DNA of 39,058 bases from Prevotella sp. (GTDB taxonomy: Bacteria > Bacteroidota > Bacteroidia > Bacteroidales > Bacteroidaceae): NCBI GenBank assembly GCA_016285055.1, contig JAEEPZ010000028.1:1-39058 (forward strand), in the 5' to 3' direction. A program made the translations under genes and the position numbers. Below are positions 33,428-39,058 of the stretch, in pieces (the stretch's first letter is position 1; each line of letters begins with the position of its first letter). The notes below the pieces were generated by a model, which was given only the letters and a program-made list of their open reading frames with translations, searched no databases and was not told the DNA's origin.

Positions 33428-33925
33428 ATGACTGTTACAATGATTGCCGCCGTGGCCCGCAACCGCGCCATCGGCTATGAGAACAAGCTCATCTATTGGC
33501 TGCCCAACGACCTGAAACGCTTCAAAGCGCTGACCACCGGGCACACCATCGTCATGGGACGACGCACCTTCGAGAGTCTGCCCAAGGGTGCCCTACCCCA
33601 CCGCCGCAACTGCGTGCTGACACGCAGCCGCCGACAGATAGAGGGCTGTGAATGCTTCGCCACGTGGGATGAGTTCATGGCCAGTTGCCGTCACGATGAG
33701 GAAATCTTTGTCATCGGCGGTGCCAGTCTCTACAAGAGTCTCATCGACAAGGCCGACCGTCTCTGCCTGACCGAGATTGACGACACGCCGCAGCAGGCCG
33801 ACACGTTCTTTCCCGACTATAGCGACGGATGGCGGGAGGTGAGCCGTGAGGAGCATCCTGCTGACGAGCGGCACAGCCACAGCTATGCCTTTGTGGACTA
33901 CGCGAGAGACGCAACAACAGATTAG
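33428..33925 (+). CDS. folA: Dihydrofolate reductase
   Basis: A 165-residue cytoplasmic enzyme that reduces dihydrofolate to tetrahydrofolate with NADPH for thymidylate and purine synthesis. It has the N-terminal motif IAAVARNRAIGYENKL, the active-site acid in YWLPNDLKRFK (Asp28), the NADPH-binding GHTIVMGRRTFESLP, and IFVIGGASLYKSLIDKADRLCLTEID. Full length for the family. The start at 33428 gives MTVTMIAAV; the ATG four codons later is also possible. It shares its strand with GH3, which starts 29 bases after its stop. Thymidylate synthase, a common folA neighbour, is not in the window. Confidence 0.95.
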   Translation: MTVTMIAAVARNRAIGYENKLIYWLPNDLKRFKALTTGHTIVMGRRTFESLPKGALPHRRNCVLTRSRRQIEGCECFATWDEFMASCRHDEEIFVIGGASLYKSLIDKADRLCLTEIDDTPQQADTFFPDYSDGWREVSREEHPADERHSHSYAFVDYARDATTD

Positions 33926-33954
33926 ATTTGTTAGACTTAGCTTAAACAACCCAT

Positions 33955-36324
33955 ATGAAAGGAATTAAGATGATGTGCATGACAGCACTCTTGGCGGGAT
34001 GCACCGCCGCCACAGACATGAGTCAGGAACAGCAGGTGGACGAGCTCTATGCGAAGATGACGCAGGAAGAGCGCATCGCCCAGCTGCGGAGTATGTACAT
34101 GGATGTGCTCTTCGACGAGCAGGGCCAGTTGGACACGGCGAAATGCCGTGAGCTCATCCCCAACGGCATCGGCCACTTCTCGCAGTATTGCATCCAGAAA
34201 CCGCGTGACCCCAACGAGCTGCGCGACCGTGTGGCTGCCGTCCAGGACTGGCTGATCCACAACACGCCGAGCGGCATCCCGGCGCTCTTCCACGAGGAGG
34301 TGCTGTCGGGCATCAACACCCGCGGCGCCACCATCTATCCGCAACAGATAGGCCAAGCCTGCTCGTTCAACCCTGAGCTGGCAGAGAAGAAGACGCTGCA
34401 GACAGGCACGACGATGCGCAAGATGGGCGGCGTGCTGTCGCTGTCGCCGATGGTTGACGTGTGCCGCACGCCGAGCTTCAACCGTCTGGAAGAGTCCTAC
34501 GGCGAGGATGCCTACCTCTCGGCCGTGATGGGTGTGGCCTTCGTCAAGGGTCTGCAACAGGGTGACCTGAAGAAGGGCGTGGGAGCCTGCTCGAAGCACT
34601 ATCTGGGCTATGGCGGTGGCGGCGACTCCGACGACAAGGAACTGATGGAGGAGATTCTGCTGCCCCACGAGACGATGATACGTCTGGCAGGCAGCCGCGC
34701 CGTAATGCCCGGCTATCACGCCATGAAAGACAGAAACGGCGAGATGATCAAATGCGTGGCCAACAGCAAGATACTGGAGGACATCCTGCGGGGCTACCTC
34801 GGCTTCGACGGCATGGTGGTGAGCGACTATACTGCCATCGACCAGCTCAGTCCCAGAGACGAGCCGCTGATATGCGGCGCGGTGGCCATCAAGGCCGGCT
34901 GCGACGTAGACTTCCCCCACGGTGCCAACTACAAGTACCTGCAGCAGGCCATCGAAAAAGGGGTGGTGGAGCAAGAAGCATTGGAGCGTGCCGTGAAGAA
35001 CGTGCTGCGCTATAAGATACGCTGCGGTCTGATGGACGAGAATCCCTACCTCTACAGCACGGAAGACATTGTCCTTGACACGCCCGAGGAGCGCCAGACG
35101 GCCTACGACATCGCCACACAATCCATCGTGCTATTAGAAAACAACAGCATCCTGCCCCTGTCGTCAAACAACGCTTCATTCCCCATACGCAACATTCTCT
35201 TGACCGGCCCTAACGCTAACTCGATGTGGGCCATGTGCGGCGACTACTCCTTCCCCTCGATGAGCTACTTCTGGAAGAAGAACATGGAAGACCTGGAGCA
35301 TCCCGACATCGTGACACTGCTGGAAGGCATGAACGGACATAAGCCCGACGGCATCAACATCATGTATTCACGTGGCTGCGACTGGACAGAGGAGATAGAG
35401 ACGAAATATCAGGAGCTGGGCGACGAACGTGCCTGGGAATATGAGATACTGCACCGCAAGGTGGACTCTGGCGAGAAAGCCGACAAGACTGAGGCTCTGA
35501 GAATGGCCCGTCAGGCAGACGTCATCGTGGCCGCTGTCGGCGAGAATGTGATGCTCTGCGGCGAGAACCGCGACCGTCAGGGGCTGCGTCTGCCGGGCAA
35601 GCAGGAACAATATGTAAAAGAACTGCTGGCCACGGGCAAGCCCGTAGTGCTCGTTGTCTTCGGCGGCAGGGCACAGGTCATCTCCGGCATCGCCGAGCGC
35701 TGCGCCGCCGTCATACAGGCCTGGTATCCGGGCGAAGAGGGAGGCAACGCCGTGGCCGACATCCTATACGGCAAGGTGGCGCCATCGGCCAAGCTCTCCG
35801 TCAGCTATCCCAACACTGAGATTTATGAGCCCATCTGCTACAATTATTCCACCGAGAAGGATTCCCGTGTGCAATGGCCTTTCGGCTACGGTCTGAGCTA
35901 CACCACGTTTGAATATGCCAACCTGCACGCCGAGGCCGAGGTGCCCACGAGCAGCCAGTGCGTCAATCTGTCGTTCGAGGTGAAGAACACGGGCGAGGTG
36001 GCCGCCGACGAGATTGCCCAAGTCTACCTCTCGCCGCTCTCAGCCAGCCACTCGCCCCTGAAGCCGCAGACCCTGCAGGGCTTTGCCCGCGTGGCATTGC
36101 AGCCCGGCGAGACCAAGACGGTGAAAGTGAAGCTCTATACCGAGCAGTTCGGTTACTACACCAACGACGGCCAACCACAATGGAACGTCAGCCCGGGCAC
36201 CTACGTCGTGAAGATAGGCGCCTCGTCGGCCGACATCCGCCTGCAGCAACAGGTGGAGCTGACAGGTGAGACGGCCACCAAGCCGCTGAGGGTGCATTAT
36301 TTCTCAGAGAGCACCACGAGATAA
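33955..36324 (+). CDS. Glycoside hydrolase family 3 lipoprotein (beta-glycosidase)
   Basis: A 789-residue enzyme that probably removes beta-linked glucose or xylose from oligosaccharide ends. It starts with a lipoprotein signal (TALLAGC, Cys16). The catalytic TIM-barrel domain has GVGACSKHYLGYG for substrate binding and the nucleophile motif GFDGMVVSDYTAI with Asp291. The C-terminal sandwich (about 385-620, VIVAAVGENVMLCGENRDRQ with NRDR) and fibronectin-III-like domain (about 665-770, VSFEVKNTGEVAADEIAQVYLS type) are complete. Specificity cannot be told from motifs; the GH31 neighbour would fit xyloglucan or other glucan breakdown. It may be co-transcribed with folA. A repeat element follows the stop. 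Confidence 0.93.
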   Translation: MKGIKMMCMTALLAGCTAATDMSQEQQVDELYAKMTQEERIAQLRSMYMDVLFDEQGQLDTAKCRELIPNGIGHFSQYCIQKPRDPNELRDRVAAVQDWLIHNTPSGIPALFHEEVLSGINTRGATIYPQQIGQACSFNPELAEKKTLQTGTTMRKMGGVLSLSPMVDVCRTPSFNRLEESYGEDAYLSAVMGVAFVKGLQQGDLKKGVGACSKHYLGYGGGGDSDDKELMEEILLPHETMIRLAGSRAVMPGYHAMKDRNGEMIKCVANSKILEDILRGYLGFDGMVVSDYTAIDQLSPRDEPLICGAVAIKAGCDVDFPHGANYKYLQQAIEKGVVEQEALERAVKNVLRYKIRCGLMDENPYLYSTEDIVLDTPEERQTAYDIATQSIVLLENNSILPLSSNNASFPIRNILLTGPNANSMWAMCGDYSFPSMSYFWKKNMEDLEHPDIVTLLEGMNGHKPDGINIMYSRGCDWTEEIETKYQELGDERAWEYEILHRKVDSGEKADKTEALRMARQADVIVAAVGENVMLCGENRDRQGLRLPGKQEQYVKELLATGKPVVLVVFGGRAQVISGIAERCAAVIQAWYPGEEGGNAVADILYGKVAPSAKLSVSYPNTEIYEPICYNYSTEKDSRVQWPFGYGLSYTTFEYANLHAEAEVPTSSQCVNLSFEVKNTGEVAADEIAQVYLSPLSASHSPLKPQTLQGFARVALQPGETKTVKVKLYTEQFGYYTNDGQPQWNVSPGTYVVKIGASSADIRLQQQVELTGETATKPLRVHYFSESTTR

Positions 36325-36343
36325 GGAAGTGAAAGCTAGTTTT

Positions 36344-36514
36344 GGAGTTAAAGGAGTTAAAGGAGTTAAAGGAGTTAAAGGAGTTAAAGGAGTTAAAGGA
36401 GTTAAAGGAGTTAAAGACAATAGTTTTGCTATGGATTTCAACCCAGAGACAAAGGCTTTTCATGGAGAGTCATTTGTCTTTAACTCCTTTAACTCCCTTA
36501 ACTCCTTTAACTCC
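36344..36514 (+). repeat. GGAGTTAAA-repeat stem element, copy 3
   Basis: About eight tandem GGAGTTAAA units face their complement TTTAACTCC repeats over a loop of about 65 bases, with the loop text of copy 1 and copy 2. It begins 19 bases after the GH3 stop and ends 53 bases before the GH31 start. Flanks AGTTTTGGAGTTAA on the left and ACTCCTGAAACTTGAGCG on the right resemble terminal inverted repeats. The gap holds no gene. Confidence 0.8.
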
Positions 36515-36567
36515 TGAAACTTGAGCGAATGTAAAACATAAATTTCTTAATATAAACAACCCAACAA

Positions 36568-38706
36568 ATGAAACGAATCTTAATGACAGCAATGTTAGGT
36601 ATGAGTTTAGGCGTACAAGCTGAAGGACAGTTGACGGTGAAGAAGATGGCACGCAATGCCGTGCGCATCCAATACGCCGAGGGCAGCACGACAAGCGACC
36701 TGCCCGACTGGTCCTATGTGAAACAAGACGAGGTGGCCAACTGCGACCTCAAAGTAGAGGTGAAAGGTCAGCGCCTCACCGTGAAGGACAAGAGCGGCAA
36801 GACGGTGTTCACCGCCACACGCCATGAGCTGAAGAATGGCGAGGCCACCCTGGCGTTCACATCGCCGAAGGACGAGTGCCTCTTCGGCCTCGGACAGTTT
36901 CAGGACGGCTACAGCAACGTGCGCGGCCTCTCGCGCCGACTGACGCAGGTGAACACGCAGATCAGCCTGCCCATGATTATCTCGAACAAGGGCTACGGCA
37001 TCCTCTGGAACAACTACGGCATGACTGAGTTCAACCCTTGCAGCCAGAGCATCGCCCTGGTGAAGAGCGACAAGGCAGGTGAGAGCGAGGTGGTGAACGT
37101 GACATCGACCGAGGGCGGCAGACGCGAAAGGCGCGAGCGTCACATCTTCGAGGCCACCATCGACATTGCGAAGACGGGCGACTACACCCTGCTGCTCGAC
37201 GTGGGGCAGAAGATGGCACGGCGCCACAACCTGGTCATCGATGGCCAGACCGTCATAGAGATGCAGAACCTGTGGCTGCCGCCAACAGCCTCCACCATCG
37301 TCAACCTGAAGAAGGGCCGCCACACGGTGACAGCAGAGCTGACCGGCGGCGACAAGCCCGTCCTATATTATAATAATGTAAAGGACGAGACCGTCTTCCG
37401 CTCGCCCGTTGCCACCGCCGTCGACTATACGGTGTTCGTCGGTTCGGCCGACGAAATCATCGCCGCCTACCGCGAGCTGACCGGCCCATGCCCCTTGATG
37501 CCTTCATGGGCACTGGGTTACATACACTGCCGCGAGCGCTTCCACTCTTCCGAAGAAATCCTGAAGACCGCCAACCGCTTCCGCAGCGAACAGCTGCCTA
37601 TCGACGTGATTGTGCAGGACTGGCAGTACTGGGGCAAGTACGGGTGGAACTCCATGAAGTTTGACGAACAGTATTATCCCGACCCGAAAGCCCTGACCGA
37701 CAGTCTGCACCGCATGGACATACGGCTCATGGTCTCCGTGTGGTCGAAGATAGACAAGAACTCGGAGGTGGGCCGCGACATGCTGGCGAACAACTACTAC
37801 ATCCCCGGCACCGACTGGATAGACTTCTTCAACCCCGACGCCGCCGCCGCCTATTGGAGAAATTTCGACCAGCGGCTGGTGCCCCTCGGCATCGACGCAT
37901 GGTGGCAGGATGCCACAGAGCCCGAGAACGACGACCTGGAAGGACGCCGCGTGAACAACGGCAAATGGAGCGGCGAGCAGGTGCGCAACGTCTATCCGCT
38001 GCTGGTGAACAAGACTGTCTATGAGGGACTGAAAGCCCACCAGCCGTCGACCTCGCCCATGATTCTCACCCGCTGCGGCTTCCCCGGCATCCAGCGCTAC
38101 GGCTCAGCCCTGTGGAGCGGTGACGTGGGCAACGACTGGGAGACCTTCCGCCGGCAGATTGTGGCAGGTCTCGGCGTGCAGGCCGCAGGCATCCCCTGGT
38201 GGACCTACGACGCTGGCGGCTTCTTCCGTCCCGGCGACCAGTACACCAACCAGGACTACATCGAGCGGATGCTGCGTTGGATAGAGACCAGCGTCTATCT
38301 GCCCCTGATGCGTGTGCACGGCTACATGAGCAACACCGAGCCATGGAACTACGGTGCTGAGGCACAGGCCATTATTGCCGAATGTCTAAAAGAGCGCGAA
38401 CAGCTGCGCCCCTATCTCGAGGAGTGCGCCCGTCGCGTGGCTGAGGAAGGCTACACGCTGATGCGTCCGCTCATCTTCGACTTTGCCGACGATCCTGTAG
38501 CGCTGCAGCAGAAATATGAGTATATGTTCGGTCCCGAGCTGCTCATCAGTCCTGTCACCGAGCCGGGCGTCACCGAGTGGCGTACCTATCTGCCCAAGAA
38601 CGCCAACGGCTGGCGCGACCGCCGCACAGGCCAGCACTACAACGGCGGCCAGACCGTCACCACAGCCGTAGACAAAGCCCATATCCCGGTGTTTGTCAGG
38701 GAGTAG
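36568..38706 (+). CDS. Glycoside hydrolase family 31 (alpha-glucosidase/alpha-xylosidase), short C terminus
   Basis: A 712-residue secreted enzyme (signal 1-18, VQA/EG). The N-terminal beta-sandwich is followed by an inserted PA14-like domain (about 170-285, ATIDIAKTGDYTLLLDVG and IDGQTVIEM), known in some Bacteroidetes alpha-xylosidases. The TIM barrel has DAWWQDATEPEND (nucleophile Asp448) and ALWSGDVGNDWE (acid/base Asp519). The last residues are KAHIPVFVRE, where typical relatives continue with an AGSIIP-like stretch and another beta domain. The stop is followed 8 bases later by a terminator hairpin, so the protein seems to lack the usual distal C-terminal module. The catalytic residues are intact. 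Confidence 0.9.
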   Translation: MKRILMTAMLGMSLGVQAEGQLTVKKMARNAVRIQYAEGSTTSDLPDWSYVKQDEVANCDLKVEVKGQRLTVKDKSGKTVFTATRHELKNGEATLAFTSPKDECLFGLGQFQDGYSNVRGLSRRLTQVNTQISLPMIISNKGYGILWNNYGMTEFNPCSQSIALVKSDKAGESEVVNVTSTEGGRRERRERHIFEATIDIAKTGDYTLLLDVGQKMARRHNLVIDGQTVIEMQNLWLPPTASTIVNLKKGRHTVTAELTGGDKPVLYYNNVKDETVFRSPVATAVDYTVFVGSADEIIAAYRELTGPCPLMPSWALGYIHCRERFHSSEEILKTANRFRSEQLPIDVIVQDWQYWGKYGWNSMKFDEQYYPDPKALTDSLHRMDIRLMVSVWSKIDKNSEVGRDMLANNYYIPGTDWIDFFNPDAAAAYWRNFDQRLVPLGIDAWWQDATEPENDDLEGRRVNNGKWSGEQVRNVYPLLVNKTVYEGLKAHQPSTSPMILTRCGFPGIQRYGSALWSGDVGNDWETFRRQIVAGLGVQAAGIPWWTYDAGGFFRPGDQYTNQDYIERMLRWIETSVYLPLMRVHGYMSNTEPWNYGAEAQAIIAECLKEREQLRPYLEECARRVAEEGYTLMRPLIFDFADDPVALQQKYEYMFGPELLISPVTEPGVTEWRTYLPKNANGWRDRRTGQHYNGGQTVTTAVDKAHIPVFVRE

Positions 38707-38713
38707 CAGGAAC

Positions 38714-38748
38714 AGCCCCGAAGGAAGTCGCTCCTTCAGGGCTTTTTT
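38714..38748 (+). terminator. Intrinsic terminator after the GH31 gene
   Basis: AGCCCCGAAGGA, a short loop and TCCTTCAGGGCT followed by TTTTTT form a stem with one mismatch and a U-tract, 8 bases after the GH31 stop. Confidence 0.85.
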
Positions 38749-38759
38749 CGTGCTGTGAG

Positions 38760-38877
38760 GTTGGAATAAGACACAGTTTCGTAGCTGATACCGCTACGCG
38801 GACTGAGAAAAAACCAATAAAAACAAATAAATACAAGAAAAACAATTTGGTAAAAAAGTTATCGTCTTGCCCGCCGC
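38760..38877 (-). repeat. A/T-rich interspersed element, copy 2
   Basis: The reverse complement matches 184-305: GCAAGACGATAAC, ACCAAATTGTTTTTCTTG, T-rich core, hairpin CCGCGTAGCGG and GTGTCTTATTCCA. It follows the GH31 terminator. The last 350 bases of the window contain no gene. Confidence 0.65.
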
Positions 38878-38934
38878 AGCCCCCCGTGAGGCACTGCGGC
38901 GGGCAAGGTGATAACCTTTTTCCCAAATTGTTTT
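38839..38934. repeat. Long near-perfect inverted repeat
   Basis: AACAATTTGGTAAAAAAGTT through CTTGCCCGCCGCAG (38841-38879) is complementary to CTGCGGCGGGCAAG through CCCAAATTGTT (38894-38932), 39 positions with about four differences, around a loop of about 14 bases. It shares its left part with the element at 38760-38877. It may be a MITE-like end structure or a strong bidirectional stem. Confidence 0.8.
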
Positions 38935-38973
38935 GGCAATGATATAGCAGTTGACCCTTTGCAGAAAGGATTT

Positions 38974-39018
38974 ATGCGCAGCCATCCCCTCCCTTCAAGG
39001 GGAGGGGCAGGGGTGGGG
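38974..39018. repeat. G-rich repeat
   Basis: GCGCAGCCATCCCCTCCC and GGGGAGGGGCAGGGGTGGGG match the repeats near 32640-32770 (GCGCAGCCCTTCCCCTCC, AGGGGTCAGGGGTGG). The stem is CCCCTCCCTTCAAGGGGAGGGG. The window ends inside non-coding DNA shortly after. Confidence 0.7.
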
Positions 39019-39058
39019 TCTGTAATGTCAGTAATGTTCTTTGCTGCCACTCCTTCGC

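Noticed and set aside
33937..35121. 394-residue open frame opposite folA and GH3
   Set aside because: Antisense of the GH3 gene, whose catalytic motifs are clear.
36329..36524. Open frames reading GVKGVKGVK or KELKELKEL
   Set aside because: Products of the 9-base tandem repeat; low complexity and present on both strands.

Overview
The window looks like chromosome from a Prevotella-type member of the Bacteroidales. Five promoter-like sites have the Bacteroidetes form TTTG (or CTTG), 20 bases, TAnnTTTG. A DUF4492-cydA-cydB cluster, a SusD-free pair of xyloglucan/glucoside-type glycosidases (GH3, GH31), short C-terminal tails like Prevotella secretion/sorting tails and many short interspersed repeats agree with this. 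No rRNA, tRNA, CRISPR array, transposase or phage gene was seen.

Layout. (1) 1-554 is gene-free and holds three kinds of inverted or tandem repeat. (2) 555-6813, minus strand, is a compact peptide-export operon. Its first gene is a 40-residue precursor peptide with a double-glycine leader (6691-6813). It is followed by a HlyD-type adaptor, a C39-peptidase ABC transporter, a second ABC transporter of the NHLP/NHLM type and a small lipoprotein. (3) 7057-9830, plus strand, encodes indolepyruvate:ferredoxin oxidoreductase (iorA, iorB), with an A/T-rich GxxExxY gene wedged between the subunits. (4) 9979-13268, minus strand, is the cytochrome bd oxidase operon (DUF4492, cydA, cydB). (5) 13638-14188, plus strand, is a YafQ-family toxin-antitoxin pair set between two copies of a hairpin repeat. 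(6) 14323-32089, minus strand, is an apparent 18-kb operon of four secreted proteins of 2731, 1321, 1136 and 646 residues. They have cohesin-like beta-sandwiches, long helical repeat regions, dockerin-like calcium loops (three of the four) and C-terminal tails. One promoter-like site lies upstream and one strong intrinsic terminator downstream. (7) 32090-33427 is non-coding, with a long leader and several repeat arrays. (8) 33428-38706, plus strand, holds folA, a GH3 lipoprotein and a GH31 enzyme that stops early at its C terminus. (9) 38707-39058 is repeat-rich and non-coding.

The two most notable items are the short precursor peptide, which is the likely cargo of the export operon, and the four-gene family that carries dockerin-like and cohesin-like modules in the same chain. 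A third theme is repeat invasion. Related repeats lie in intergenic DNA and, in frame, in the interdomain linkers of both ABC transporters. A 9-base-repeat stem element occurs three times. Three 17-bp palindromes sit at an exact 22-bp period.

All family assignments come from reading motifs by eye; no database search was run.
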